A stretch of DNA of 64,000 nucleotides from Branchipolynoe longqiensis (GCA_030323885.1 CM059198.1:16468462-16532461); one strand, 5' to 3'. Positions 29,457 to 41,416 are shown, counted from the first letter of the stretch. The notes: generated by a model not told the origin, from the sequence alone. Made by a program: numbers and translations.

Positions 29457-30873
29457 TCATGCTGTCGGTCGCGATGCGACAAAGACTGCTTTCATTACTT
29501 GACTGCTGCTCTCCATTTAGCTCTCTGCTGTGAGAGTTGTGTCCATGAGTCGGTCTTAATGTCTCTCAGCTTCAGGTTTCTCTTGATGGTATCTTTGAAC
29601 CGGAGACGGGGGCGCCCTCTCTTTCTGTAGCCAGAAGACAGTTGAGAATAGAGGATCTGCTTTGGTAGCCTGTCTGATGACATCCTCATGAGGTGTCCAG
29701 TCCACCGGAGATTCTTTTTGATCAGAAGATCTTCCATAGAGGGCAGCCCCATCCGTTCGAGTATTTCCTTATTCGTCACTTTGTCCTTCCAGGTTAGCCT
29801 CATGATTGAACGCAGATGTCGCATCATGAAGGCATGCAGCTTTTTCACCTGCTGTCTGTACACTGTCCAGGCCTCGGCTCCGTATAGTAGGGTGGATAGC
29901 ACGATTGCGCGGTAGATCTTACCTTTGACCCGAATGGACACATGGTGGTTGTTCCAGAGTCTCTGGCGTAGTCGGCCGAAAGATGCGCTAGCCTTGGCCA
30001 TCCTCCTCTGTATCTCAGCATCAATGCGTCCATCACTTGATATAGTGCTTCCGAGATAGGTGAATTCCGGAACAGAGTTCAGCTTGTTTCCGTCAACCAT
30101 GATCTCCTCCTCTCGGGTTCTTGTAGAGTTGGGTTGGTACAGCACCTCCGTCTTCTTGATGTTAATTTTCAGGCCAAACTTCTTTGATGCATCGGAGAAA
30201 GCGTCCACTATTTTCTGGGTCTCTTCAGCAGAGTGGGCAACCAGTGCACTGTCATCTGCGAATAGTAGCTCTCTCACCAGTATCTGAGTAGTCTTGGTCT
30301 TCGCTCTGAAGTGTGCGACATTGAATAGGTCAGCGCTCTGTCTGGACTGTATATAGATGCCATCCCCCATGTCTCGGAAAGCCTCATTCTAGCATTGCTG
30401 ATAGGAAGATGGAGAAGAGCGTGGGGGCCAGTACACAACCTTGCTTGACCCCATTGGTAACCCCGAACGATTCCGAGACTTCCCCTCCAGCACTAACGTT
30501 CGCCATCATTCCTGTATGTAGAGCCTCGATCATAGTTGTGAACTTCTCTGGGCATCCGTACTTCCTCAGTAGCTGCCATAGCCCGGTCCTCCCGACTGTA
30601 TCAAATGCCTTAGTGAAATCGACAAATACCATGTACAGTGGTCGGTCCTGCTCAATGCACTTTTCTTGTAGCTGTCGGAGACAAAATATCATATCCACAG
30701 TGCTCCGGTTACCTCTGAAGCCACACTGTGACTCTGGAACCACACCAGGTGTTATGTGAATAGATAGTCTGTTGAGTAGGATCCTGGCGAAGATCTTCCC
30801 TGCTATGGAAAGAAGAGAGATTCCTCTATAGTTCCCATAGTCTGTTCGATCACCTTTCTTGTAGATGGTTTAC
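29457..30873 (-). pseudogene. 5'-truncated LINE reverse transcriptase
   Basis: This is the C-terminal half of a non-LTR retrotransposon ORF2. It opens with IYKKGDRTDYGNYRGISLLS (about 30870), then CGFRGNRSTVDMIFCLRQLQ, FVDFTKAFDTVGR and NGVKQGCVLAPTLFSIFLSA. A one-base insertion near 30382 shifts the frame. The second part has the active-site box LLFADDSALVAHS, YLGSTISSDGRID and the C-terminal region LRWTGHLMRMSSDRLPKQIL and RKRGRPRLRFKDTI, ending at the stop at 29495. The short 3' region ends in a GATGATGAC repeat at about 29457. The endonuclease and N-terminus are missing, which is typical of 5' truncation. The clade is not assigned. Confidence 0.9.
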
Positions 30874-31273
30874 ATTTCATGAAAGCTGCCTGCAAAAGTG
30901 TTGAAGTGCTGCTGGCTTTTGCAAGTTACCAGCGGCACTCTCTCGGGGAGCAAATAGAGGTTTCACACCGGCAAGAACATGTCAAGACAGGCGCAAAACT
31001 ATTTGTCCCTGCAGTGGCTGGTCGGGAGATGTTGGGAGTTCCATACATCAACCGCCCTTAGTGCTGCCACAGTGACATGGTTTTCTGTTTAGGGTTTGCT
31101 CCCTTAGCCTTCGGTTCTGTCAAGGACCTGTACCACAAGGCAGTGGTTTAGAACTCTGCAAGGCAGGGGCGTCAAACTCCCTGAGGTATTGCTATACCTG
31201 CATACGATGTATTCGATGTATTTCATTGATTCGGCCTGTTTTTTCCTCCATGTGTTTGTTGACAGTCCCTACC
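30874..31273. other. no recognised gene between LINE and RNase H remnant
   Basis: No domain was recognised in any frame. The stretch may hold more of the LINE 5' part and the lost recombinase N-terminus of YR element 5. Confidence 0.4.
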
Positions 31274-31531
31274 TCAGCAGATCCATGAGGCATCGGTGTA
31301 GTAGAGTGGAGTAACCTGGAAGAAAAAGGCAGATGATTTAGTTTTTGAGTAGGTTAGCAGGTTGTCATGGATGACCAGCACACTTTGCAGCTCATTGTCT
31401 GCCACGGACATCTCAGCCAGACACCTTGCCGCAGGGTCGAAGCGCATCCTGCTCAGTGCGTCCATGAATGGTATGTTGACTCCGGCCTTGTGTCTTATTA
31501 CGAGCTCGGTGCTTTTGTGGGCGGCGAACAA
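31274..31531 (-). pseudogene. RNase H C-terminal remnant of YR element 5
   Basis: LVIRHKAGVNIPFMDALSRM aligns with the VHKHGKDLVLADALSRL region of YR element 1, including the last RNase H Asp. The following Asp/Glu-rich tail also corresponds. Everything upstream in the element is missing. Confidence 0.7.
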
Positions 31532-31559
31532 CCAGATGAATTTGTTGAAACATCAACAG

Positions 31560-32334
31560 TTGGACGACGGGCGCGGGACAACGGGGCCGGAACGACGGGC
31601 GCAGGACGACGCAAGGTAAGCATTGTGACTTGTGTATGGATAGTGATAAGTCCCTTGTCGCATGTATTAATCAGGAGTGGTGATCAGGGTGTGGAGGGAG
31701 GCTGAGCTGCTGCAACTTTCCAGACCGCACTTCTATGTTGTGTTCACATTGTTTCCTGTCTGTACATCTTGTTATGTGATAACCCTACACATGCCTGATT
31801 CTAGGTCCACATTGTAATTTCCCTCCTGTATCCTCTGCCCCCAGTTACCACCTAGCTATTGACTCTGCCTCAGTTAATTCTATGCAATTCTAATTTGCAG
31901 GCAAGGATGATGAGGGTGCAGGAAAGTTGTCACATGCCCTTTACATTTAGTATTAAAATAGTTAATTGCTCTTCATTTGTAGTATAAATTATATATGTAT
32001 TATATATACATTTATTTTTATAAATGTATTTTTAGATTCTTTAAAAGCACAATAGTACTATTTATATATAAAATTGATGCATAGCCCAATGAAATCATCA
32101 AATATTCAGTTCAAAACCAACCAACCATCCCCTCCTTAAATTGATTTCTAATACATTTTAAGTGCATAGCCTGATGAAATAATCATATGTTCAGTCCAAA
32201 AGTGGCATAGGTGTTCATCTTACATATTCCAATGCATTAGGAAAACCGTAGCTGTTGCCAACATTACCTAGAATTGATTGAAGGTTACCATAATGTCAGC
32301 ATCTATCCCCACACACCCCTCACCTCAGCCTGTC
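31560..32334. other. short GC minisatellite, then non-coding DNA
   Basis: Positions 31560-31612 are a degenerate repeat of GGACGACGGGCGC-like units followed by GTAAGC. The rest to 32334 is AT-rich without recognisable content. Confidence 0.45.
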
Positions 32335-32545
32335 AATGGTGGACAATTACTTGTCCTCATTCCACTGCTTCTTGCCCTATCCTAGTAATGCCAGGTGCTT
32401 TGCTAGGTACCAACAAGCATCAATTTTGGTACGTCCTTGGTTTGACTTGGCTGGGTTTTCAAGTCCCATGGCCTGTCTCTTGGGAAGCTGGTGCTCAACT
32501 CATTCGGCGGTCTGCTGTGGCATTCACCAAGTGTTGGTTTCTCTT
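32335..32545 (-). repeat. SINE copy (- strand)
   Basis: Read on the - strand, a tRNA-like head (CGCCGAATGAGTTGAGCACC, then GGGACTTGAAAACCC as a degenerate B box) is followed by a body and a tail with GATAGGGCAAGAAGCAGTGG and AATGAGGACAAGTAATTGTC. The tail matches the SINEs at 32930-33155 and 55515-55725. Confidence 0.65.
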
Positions 32546-32599
32546 TGCATCTGTATCTTATTGTGCTATTCTCCTCTGTTGCTCTAGCAATGGGTAGAT

Positions 32600-32929
32600 G
32601 GGCGAGGGGGGTTGAGGACTAGACCTGCACATGGACTGTGGTAGCTGGCATTCTTTGTGACACCAGCTATGACACCTCTAAGGGGGCGGGGGCAGTTCCA
32701 GTTAAGCTATTCCTTAGATAGACAGTAAATCAAATCTGGCTCATTTTTGCAGACGCTCTACATTCTCCACACTCACTAACATGAAACTCACTCACTAACA
32801 TGGAATTAACACTACGCTTGCATGTGTGGGTCAGATTTGTGAATGGGGGGTAATTAGTCCTCGCTTAAATTAATTTCTAGCTTTGTCATAGTTGATATCA
32901 CATGACCAGAAGGTGGGCGACTGCATGCA
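32600..32929. other. no recognised content
   Basis: Ordinary non-coding sequence between two SINE copies. No ORF and no repeat seen. Confidence 0.4.
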
Positions 32930-33155
32930 TTACTGTCAGGTGGATTGTCGAATCGGTACTGAGTACTCGGTTTGCATCCTAAAGGTTGTGGGTTCGAATT
33001 CTGGTCAAGTCGCATCAATAAATAAGTCGCATCAATAAATTACCAAATTCCTACGTGTCAACTATGCCTAGCGTTTGGCATGACTGGGATAGGACGAGGA
33101 GCAGTGGGATGAGGAAAATTGATTGTCCGCGATTGACGAACTGGTCCTCTAGGTG
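32930..33155 (+). repeat. tRNA-derived SINE copy (+ strand)
   Basis: The head contains a good pol III B box (GGTTCGAATTC at about 32990) after a tRNA-like segment. The tail (GGCATGACTGGGATAGGACG, GAGCAGTGGGATGAGGAAAA, TTGTCCGCGATTGAC) is shared with the - strand copies at 32335-32545 and 55515-55725. A duplicated GTCGCATCAATAAAT lies in the middle. Confidence 0.65.
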
Positions 33156-33595
33156 GGAGTGGGCTTAGGGTGAAGGGTGAGATGAGGACATTCAAGCCTC
33201 TCATTAGTCTTCTTCTAACAGCCATTTTTCTTTCCCTTGCAGTTGGTGACCGCCGCTAGAGCAGTAGTTCATACTGGGTATTACGTGCAAATAGATCATG
33301 ATCTGATCTATGTGCAGCTCAGATACTAGCAAAATCACATATTGGTGTTTCGTCCTGGATATTATTCAGCATCAGTTAATCTTTAATACAACATTTCTCA
33401 CACACTCAGTGAGGCTAGATAGGACATATCTCTGCTTTTGTGTTCTTATGTTTTGGCCTTGGAGTACATTATTTCTTTTGGTCACAATGTTTATGTTTGA
33501 TTTTTGTGGAAATAATCTCTGCTTACATAAACCCCTGTGATCTGTACTACTTATCATTGTTTGTCATATCAAAATGTCATTCCTTTTCTGGATTA
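33156..33595. other. no recognised content
   Basis: Non-coding, AT-rich from 33290. No feature supported. Confidence 0.4.
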
Positions 33596-33993
33596 AACAT
33601 TGTCTCACTTTCCATTTGGCAGCACCATCATCTGGTCCGGCTGACGCCATGACAGATAGGCTCTTGATTGGTCGCCATCACTGACTGACACCAGCACCTC
33701 TGCAGTTCACCTCTCCACATCCTTCACCATTCACTCCTTGGCTAGCCGCCGACTTACATGGATTCCTTTGTCAGATCAAAATGGTTTCCCTTTGACAGAT
33801 GTTCTGACTTTCCACTTTCCGCTCTGGGCTTCCCTCACCATCTGGTCTGGCTGACGCCATGACGGATGACCTCCTGCTTGGTCGCCATCACTGACTGGGA
33901 CCAGAGCCTGTACAGTTCACCTGTCGACAGCCGTCACCATTCACTCCTTGGCTAGCTGGTGACTTAAATGGATTCCTTCATTTCAAAATGTCA
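33596..33993. repeat. two-copy tandem repeat, ~200-bp unit
   Basis: Units starting near 33603 and 33803 share CTGACGCCATGACRGATR, TTGGTCGCCATCACTGACTG and TTCACTCCTTGGCTAGC. They are followed by three copies of a 25-bp unit (CAAAATGTCATTCC) to about 34050. Confidence 0.75.
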
Positions 33994-34194
33994 TTCCTTC
34001 ACCAGATCAAAATGTCATTCCATTGCCAGATCAAAATGTCATTCTTTTGCTCTGTACCAGCATAGTTATGATGTATAATAACTAGTTAATATATCACACC
34101 ACTCCCATTGTGTTCATCTACAGAAGCAGATACAAGAAATAATAGAAATAATAGGAAACAGTCAATCTCAGTAAACCCCATGAGCACAACAGGT

Positions 34195-34935
34195 GGTGAG
34201 AGGTAAATATACCACACATGTAGAGCAATCCCACTCCACACCCTCCCATGACCACCCTTGGGTAGACTGCTAAAGCAATAGATTTGTTAGTGTGTATACA
34301 TCTCTCCTTAACTATGTCTGAACTTTTGAGAAGTTATTACTACAAACCATGGTAGTTCCCCAGTAATATTGACTATTTCTTTATTCCATAATGTAAATGG
34401 TTCATGGTTTGCTCATATTTCTGGTTATTTCTCATTAACTAGTAAGGGTTTTCATTCCAAGGAAAGTGATTATTAGAATAAACAATTGGTGGTTCCCCTG
34501 TAAAAATTACTAATTCAAAAGTACAACCACCACAATGTTATAGGAAACAATCATTTATATTTAAATGTAATTTCAATTGAATATTATGTCCATAGTATTC
34601 ACATAAACTAGATCATGTTTATTTTGGCAGGTTCCCCATTCAAGAGCAGGGAACACTTGGAACAGACTACCAGCTAATGTAGTGAATGCCCCAAGCTTAA
34701 ACTCTTTCAAAGGATGCCTCGATAAGCACTGGGTAATTTACTGCTACAGTCAGCGCTCGCCGCACGAAAACTATAATTTCACTAGGTCCCACTTAGACAG
34801 GCCAAAGCTGCTAACAGGCATTGATGTCTAATTTCTTAAGCAGAAGAAGATAAGTATAAGTATAATATTAACCAAATTGTAGATGTTAACAGCTCACCCA
34901 TATGTGTTTCTATATGAAAACTGGGTTGGTTGACT
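34195..34935 (+). repeat. segmental duplication copy 1 (partner 61435-61985)
   Basis: Collinear, diverged similarity to 61435-61985: ATATACCACAC, TAGACTGCTAAARCAA, TGGTTATTTCTC.TTAACTA, TAATTGAATATTATG, then TTTGTTTCTATATG. This copy contains a LINE tail at about 34645-34850 that the partner lacks. Confidence 0.7.
34645..34850 (+). pseudogene. LINE ORF2 C-terminal end
   Basis: An intact short frame encodes the typical C-terminus of a CR1/L2-like or related LINE ORF2: NTWNRLPANVVNAPSLNSFK, then CLDKHW, to a stop at about 34831. A short (AAGTAT)n-like tail follows. Everything upstream is missing, so this is a severely 5'-truncated insertion. It probably marks a third LINE lineage in the window. 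Confidence 0.78.
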
Positions 34936-34989
34936 TGATAGCTTTGGGGGGGGGGGGTGCCTACTTCAGGTCACTAGGTGATGCCTCGA

Positions 34990-36009
34990 GTATTCTACAT
35001 AACTTCACTTCACGAGGCACACTTAGGCATAACTAAGTCAAAACAACTAGCAAGGGATTGCATGTTCTGGATGAACATCAATAAACAAATTGAAGACAGA
35101 GTAAGTAGATGTGACAAATGTCAAAACAACAGAAACAATTTGCATAACAAACCACTAATGAACCTCAAAATAACATGTAAACTTTATAAACCACAACAAT
35201 TACTTAATAACAGTAGACTACTACACTAAATACCCTGAAGTCACACAGCTAAAATATATGTCTTCAGCTACTATAATCAAAGCACTGAAAGACAAATTTG
35301 CTAGGCATGGTTTCCGAAATAAATTGTATCTGACAATGGACCACAATTTAAAAGTCATGAATATGACGAGTTTGCACAACACTATGGCTTTCAAGCCATA
35401 TATTTGAGCCCCCAATATCCACGAAGCAACGGCCAAATCAAATGATTTTTGCAAACAATCAAAAACATGTTAAAAAAGTGCATAGACACACAGACATATT
35501 TTCATTTAGTTTTCTTGAACTATAGAAACATGCAAATGTTAGTGCTGGATGCATCCCCAGCAAACTGCTCATGAGCAGAAGACTATGGTCACACATATCG
35601 ACAGCACAAGTTAATCTGAGACCAGAAACACAAAAGAAAAAAATGCACAAATTAGAAAGCGACATTGAAGCAAGAAACCTTTTCACAACAAAAAGTCTGT
35701 CAAAGCTCACAAACCCTTAAGGCCTAGCGATAGCATTAAATATGAAAATAACTTAGGGAATGGAAAAATGGGACATTAATGGGTCGCACAGGTATCTCAG
35801 GAAGAGAATATCAAATCAAAAATGAGTCCTGAAACATGTTGCTTAGAAACAGAATTCAATTGATAAGAATACCCGAAATACCACAGCCTGAACTAGTTAG
35901 GCACACACAAGATACGCCAGCATCACAAGCAGCCACAAATGACACAGGTGCAGCCAATATATCCAGGTCAGCTCGCTTAATCAGGCCAGCAGCCCAGCTA
36001 GACCTATAA
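34990..36009 (+). pseudogene. fossil integrase of a Gypsy A relative
   Basis: This aligns with the integrase-to-C-terminus part of Gypsy A (22390-23428). The zinc module is in one short frame (EAHLGITKSKQLARDCMFW, RCDKCQNNRNNLHNKP). The DDE core and C-terminal module (corresponding to GREYQI... and the basic tail) are spread over several frames with stops and deletions. It ends at about 36009 where Gypsy A has its stop. No LTR is attached. It is AT-enriched and older than the other two copies. Confidence 0.85.
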
Positions 36010-36164
36010 TGATGATAAGATGCCGATCGAAATGACCCACTGTGATAACTATATTATTGTTAGCATTAAGCACTATATAACCAAGACTGTTATTCTTTAT
36101 TTTTCTCACTGTTATGAATGCCAAAGACTTTAAAGCTGCTTCAATAATTCCGGACACGAGACGG

Positions 36165-36445
36165 AACTACATAGTATGGGAATTTAGGAAGGCGGTGGTG
36201 CTGGTCCGGTGTCTGGGGGAGAAGTGCTGATGGGGTGGAGGCTGGGGGGGAAGTGACATCAGAGACGGGTCACCGGGTACAGGTGGCGGCTGCCGGCGCG
36301 CGCACCAGTATCACCACTGGGAGTTAATGGCCTATGGATAAAAGGGGCGGGGGGGGTGTAGTGTTAAGTCGGGTGTGCGATAGGGGAGGGGTATCCATCC
36401 CGACTCGGTTCCGAATTACCCATATTGCCAAAGCAATATGACCAA
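36165..36445 (+). repeat. GC-rich dispersed repeat, copy 1 (inverted partner 55005-55315)
   Basis: About 280 bp share with the - strand of 55005-55315 the blocks GGTGCTGGTCCGGTGTCTGG, GAAGTGACATCAGA, GGGTCACCGGGTACAGGTGG, CTGGGAGTTAATGG and ATAAAAGGGGCGGGG, ending in GAATTACCCATATTGCC. A TATA-like ATAAAAG is in both. It could be a solo LTR or a non-autonomous element; ends are not defined. Confidence 0.65.
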
Positions 36446-39200
36446 TTTGACTAAATTAAGGACATGAGAACTCTGACAAAGAAAGTCAAGGACTTATATT
36501 TTTTAGTATGTTTTATTGTTGAAAAGGTACATCACTGTTATTCTTCAAATATCAAAATGCTTGTTGAAGGGGGAAGTCATATTTGCAGGCACATGCAAGA
36601 ACAAAGGAATATGAAACTGATCACGTGATAGGAGCCTGGGAACCAGCTGTAGTGCCCTGGACAGCTTAGGCCTAATGAAGTCACTCGTTAACCAGACATC
36701 AAGGTCTTCAGATGTCTTACAAGTGAGGTAAACACTACCAACCTACTCTAGCCTAAATGATATCTGGTAAAATAATGTCTCTTGTTGAAAATAATTCCTG
36801 TAAATATAAATAAGTAGGCCTGGCAGTTCAGTTTATTGAATTACTTTTGAATTCTGGGTCAAATGAATCATCGCGTTATATCAAAATTCGCACTAAATCA
36901 GGCGCGTTATATCGGGGCTTCACTGTTATCTTCTTTTTTTATTATTATTCAGCAGTTCCTACGCATCGATTAGTAGCATTAGTATTTCAGTCATACATTA
37001 GCAATACATTATAAGAGTGTGTTAAATTAAAGAGCTTTCTGGGTACAAATATTCCTTGCATATAGTTGAACTTGAATAATAACTAAAGTAATGTTAAATA
37101 ACTACAAATTAACTAATACAATTCAGTGGATATAAAATAACATTACAATATATGCTCTTGAGTAACCTATGAACAGAACCTATAGTGTGTGCTTCAGTAC
37201 ACCATTATATAACCATGGATGTTGCTGGCATGTAAAACCCCAACAAACAAACAAAGAAAAGTACAGAACATCGAGATTGTGAGATGTTATAATGGTAATT
37301 AAAAGCAGAATAGTGTACATTCTGGTAGAATTGATTGACTGGTGCTTTACCGCCCTGCCAGCAGCAAGGGTCATATTTGTGGTAAATGAAAGGTTGGTAC
37401 AAGAGGACCAGTGTCTGGCTGGATAGTGTTAGTCCTTAGGTCACACTTCCGGTAGTTGTGGTACCTGGATCACGGGACACAAGTGCCCTGTCCACAGTCG
37501 GTGGGTGTATTTTGAATTATTCCTCATGCCCTGAAAGGTGGGCATTATTAAATACTTTGAATTGAATCCTGTCAATGCCTGTATAATTAATTGAACTCTA
37601 GAATTAGTAACCACATCTGATAATTACTGTCCCCTATTTCTGTTATCTTCCTTATCATACTCTAAGGAGTAGTAAATGAAGTTAATGGAACCTGTCAATG
37701 CTGAAGCCTCTCATGTCCGGTATTGCGGTGCCCACACAATTGGTCATGGTCATGGTCATGTTGATTTAGAACGTGGGCACAACCCTATCAGAGAACGTCT
37801 ATATAGAGAATTCCAAGTCTTATCCCCGACCATGTAACACTTGTGACTGTGACACACCAAGCATTGGTTGTTAAGCAAGGCACTTCACTCACTGGTGGCT
37901 ATGCTGGGAAAACAACCGGTGATCGGCATCAGAACATTACAGAACTAAAAGCTGATTGAGAAATATATTTGAAATTGACCAACATATTTATTTACCAAGC
38001 ATTTAGATTTTTTAATTTCATATCTTAACTGGAAATGGTGATGTGAATTACAAATAACAGACCTCTGACCATTCCACAGGCCAAGTCTCATATATGCTCC
38101 AAAAATATATAGAGACCAAATATTTTTAAGGAAAAAATAGGACCTAGGACAGCGGCAAAAACATTTATGCATTCAAACTCCTATGTAGGATGTTGTTAAG
38201 CGGTGCTTACTTTCATTTTTCGGGAGTACTTGGTCAGCATTATAAATGTGTGTAGCTGAGTCCAATGAAGTATTCAATGCTCTGTTTTTGGGGTATTTTT
38301 GTTAAAATTCTCAATGTTTGGAAGTAATGGACTGTCAGATTGAACATCTGGTCATATATGATATAACCAATGTTTTGTTTTGTTCAACACTGACCGCGAG
38401 ATGTGCTACCAGATTTTGATTGGAGTTAACCATATATTTACATTCTCTGTCACTGTTGTCAATGATGCTATGCGCTGCCGCCCTCTGTCGCCGGCTGTTC
38501 TAACCATCCGATACCTGCATGCCATCTTGCATTTCCACCAAACCCACCATGTTGCTGCCCACCCATACCCGCCCACTTCGTCCATAGCATCTGAGCAGTC
38601 ACATAGTGTGTCTTCACCCAATCATCACCCATCTAACAGCAACACTGAGAAAGACTAAATACAGAAGAATAGATGCATACACCATTCTTAATTAATTATA
38701 TTATTGTTAAATTAAACTCAAAGCTCCACATCATAGGTATTCTTTGCACGTTACTGAATTATCCATATGTTCATTTCAATTATTAACGAAAACAAAAAAA
38801 GCTAACTCTTTAAAATGAAAGTTATTTCAAACAAAAGTAAAGTATGCAATAATTATCTAAAGAATATAGCAAAATCTAAAAATCAGAGGCAATTTTTCTG
38901 CATTCATGGAAATATAAAAATTGTCCCAGAGACAAAATTACTATTTGTTAGAAGAACTCCAATATTGAAATATTGGAAAATGAGTATATTTTTAAAAGGT
39001 GTGTACGCACTGTTTTATTTGAGGTATGAACAATGTATATCCTTCATTTGGGAAGATATATGTTACCACCCAAAACCTTTTCTTTCACCTCTAACCCTGC
39101 TTGTGGTTGCAATTTAATGGATTTTGATTGTTTGTACATTACAAATATCACCCATCACTACTCACCAGGGCACATACCATTAGGTTGTATCTGAACCATA
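36446..39200. other. long gene-free AT-rich stretch
   Basis: No gene recognised. Points of note: a TTCC-rich block near 37450, a triple GGTCAT repeat at about 37740-37758, a SINE-tail-like AAGCAAGGCACTTCACTCAC at about 37874, and a small palindrome CCAATATTGAAATATTGG at about 38961. Confidence 0.5.
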
Positions 39201-39446
39201 ATATGAAGAGTTCAGGCGCAAAACCATGTACACGCCAATCCAACAATTTAATTAAAATAAAACATTTTTGCCTGAAAATAATTTGTTCTCTGCTTAATTC
39301 CACTTTCCTGTGATCACATGATTATGAAGCTATGGACACAAATTAGGGATGTAAAAATCCCAACTTTTGGATGGTTTGACTCCAATGTTTATGTCAATAT
39401 TTGGATTGGCATTGACAAGGTTTTGCACCTGAACTCTTCATAATTA
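39201..39446. mobile_element. short MITE with ~40-bp inverted termini
   Basis: The left end ATATGAAGAGTTCAGGCGCA (39201) continues AAACC and GCCAATCCAA. The right end read on the - strand is ATTATGAAGAGTTCAGGTGC, continuing the same way. About 245 bp, non-coding, with AT dinucleotides flanking both ends (possible TA or TAA target duplication). Confidence 0.75.
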
Positions 39447-39957
39447 TGCACTTACCATGGCAAGATTGTACTCGTAACATATAAATAGGGGAATTAGTTT
39501 GGCAATATTTCTTCAGCGAACAGACGCCCGAAGAAAGATGGTCACATTGGAAGTTATTATTTTTAAGTGGAATATTCTGCTGTCGTATTTCTTCCGCCCT
39601 AAATACAAATAACAAACAACACAAAGAAAAACAGCATTCCACCCATTCGTCAGGTCTACATAAGCAATATTCGAAGGTATTCCCGATTGTATAGGATTGT
39701 TCTCATCAGTGGTATTAAAGCATAGTTGAAAGCACTTTTATGTAGTAATTTTGTATTACAAAAAATGATGTATCAAAAAGCTGACACTCTCCAGGAACGA
39801 CGGTACATCTGCATCCAACCAAACATAACTCTAGCAGGCTATTAGTTTCAGAATTACATGAATGAATACTTACTAATGACGTATTTATTGCTGATTAAAT
39901 ATGTTTTTCTTGGCTAATTAAAAGAGAAAGCTTCAAAATGTTATTATGCCATTAGTT
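39447..39957. other. no recognised content
   Basis: AT-rich non-coding DNA between the MITE and the CT-rich tract. Confidence 0.4.
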
Positions 39958-40440
39958 CCCTTTTATTTCTCTCTCTCTCTCTATATATATATTTTCTATC
40001 TGCGTGTGACTCTGTTTATGTCTGTTTATGTCTGTTTCTCTGTTATTGTCTCTCTTATGGCTCTCTGTTTGTCCCTGCTATTGTCTCTTAGTTTCTCTGT
40101 CAATTTACCGCTGTCTTTCGGTTATCTATCTATGCCCTCCCTCTACCTGCCCCCTCTCTCTCTGCTCTCTCTCCCTCTCTCCCTCCCTCTTTCATTGCTC
40201 TCTCTCTTTTTCTCACTCTCTCTGGCTCTCTCTGTTCTCTCTTTCTCTCTGCTCTCTCCCTCCATCTCTCCCTCTCTGTTCTCCCATTCCCTCCCTCCAT
40301 CCCTCTCCCAGCTCTCATACTCTCTGATCTCTCCATCCCGATCTTCTCTCCCTCCCTCCCTCCCTCCCTCCCTCCCTCCCTCCCTCTGTCGATCGCTGCT
40401 CTTTTTCTGTCTGCTCTCCCTTCTTTCCCCCCCTCTCTCC
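39958..40440. repeat. CT-rich polypyrimidine microsatellite
   Basis: (CT)n, (CCCT)n and (TCTG)n variations on the + strand over about 480 bp, including eight or so TCCC units at 40348-40384. Long ORFs here on both strands are composition artefacts. It lies just downstream of the last exon of the - strand candidate gene. Confidence 0.85.
40381..40420. repeat. arm of a 40-bp inverted repeat (partner 42421-42460)
   Basis: CCTCTGTCGATCGCTGCTCT followed by TTTTCTGTCTGCTCTCC is the reverse complement of 42421-42458. The central GTCGATCGCTGCTC is not simple sequence, so the match is not explained by shared pyrimidine bias. Confidence 0.7.
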
Positions 40441-40585
40441 CGAGCTGCCCCATAGGTGTAACTTGAGAACCCTTCCCCATCCACTCAGTACCATCAATAC
40501 TGAGGGAAGGCGGGTATGACCCGAAAGTGCTGTTTCATGGGACGGCCGATGGGTACCGAAAGTTGGGTTATTGAGCCGTGTGTGG

Positions 40586-40736
40586 CTATTGCATGCCGGG
40601 GAATTGCTGAGCGAGCGAGTGCGGCTGGAAGTTGGGGTATTGCAACCTGGGCCTGTTCAGCTGGGAGGTGGGGTAGTTCGAGTAGAGATGCCAAGGCTGC
40701 GGCGGCTGCTGCTGCTTCAAGTCTGCAGCTCTGGCC
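40586..40736 (-). CDS. candidate terminal exon: cytoplasmic tail of a membrane protein
   Basis: The acceptor is ...CTATCTCCCTGTTGCAG (- strand, just above 40736). In phase 2 the exon encodes a short Gln/Pro/Tyr-rich tail (ARAADLKQQQPPQPWHLYSN, then YPTSQLN and QYPNFQPHSLAQQFPGMQ) ending at TAG 40588-40586. It would follow the transmembrane exon at 41417-41522, whose GTACGT donor leaves the matching phase. A second acceptor-like copy (GTCTCCCTGTTGCAG) lies at about 42373-42390 on the same strand, a sign of local duplication. Another frame is also open here to 40494, so the frame choice depends on the donor. The protein family is unknown. Confidence 0.45.
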
Positions 40737-41416
40737 CTGCAACAGGGAGATAGGAAGAAGGGTAAACAGCTATGGAAGGAGGAGACCCAACCAGCTCTAT
40801 TACATGGCCAGTGGGTCGACTTATCAAGCCCTTCGTTGCGCATCCATTTTACAAAGTACTTCTCGCATTCGTGATACTACTGATACGGTTTGATTTAAAC
40901 ATTTAAGTGGAAGCTACGTAAATTTAAAAGGTCCTCCAGGAATTCTAATATGTGGTATACATAAATAATATTTGTGATTATGTCTGAATATGAATATGAA
41001 ACTAGTACTACAAACATCTGATTCACACTGAGAAAGGCTCATTGAGTGTTGGTGTTTCCCAAAGTTACACTCACTGGGTAGACTTAACAAGCTCAGCGCA
41101 TGCGGGTTGGGTTTTCCTTGTTGTCACGCTTATTATGCTTATGGGAATGGGACACCACAGTTGGAAGAGCCGTGGTCTTGGAATTTTGTTTGGCAAATGA
41201 ACCTGCATTATCTTAATAATGCACATCCTTAATAAGTGCACCAGTATCTAAGTTGGATATGTTGGACTGCATCTAGGTCAGTCTTTTTGGTCTTTGAAAA
41301 AATGAAACTTTTGGACTATGCAGCTGTGACTCAAAGTTTGAGTCACCCGATCAGGTACATGATCAGATTCTGGGTGATAGCGACACAGAGCTGAGAGTAC
41401 AAGGATATGTACGTAC
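40737..41416 (-). other. probable intron between TM and tail exons
   Basis: No ORF of interest. It contains the block ATCCTTAATAAGTGCACCAG (about 41226), also present at about 42534 and 54270, as part of the duplicated intron sequence of this gene. Confidence 0.45.

Larger units (their letters stand above)
28008..31531 (-). mobile_element. YR retrotransposon 5, 3' half, with a LINE insertion
   Basis: Read on the - strand: the C-terminal part of RNase H (31531-31274), a LINE insertion (about 30873-29457), the YR gene (29456-28589), repeat B1 (28589-28486), an A2-like middle block, and repeat B2 (28111-28008). The 3' structure B1-A2-B2 is the same as in YR element 1, and its YR stop codon sits next to B1 in the same way. 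gag, RT and A1 are absent. The sequence between 30873 and 31274 did not give a recognisable recombinase N-terminus. Confidence 0.8.

Noticed and set aside
31554..31618. Exon-like GC-rich segment ending in GTAAGC
   Set aside because: About 56 nt and not consistent with the other exons; better explained as a short minisatellite.
37835..37930. SINE with a conserved AAGCAAGGCACTTCACTCAC tail
   Set aside because: Suggestive motif only; no tRNA-like head and no second copy in the window.
39946..40484. ORFs of 169 aa (+) and about 115 aa (-)
   Set aside because: Products of the CT-rich microsatellite (Leu/Ser/Pro on one strand, Arg/Glu/Gly on the other).
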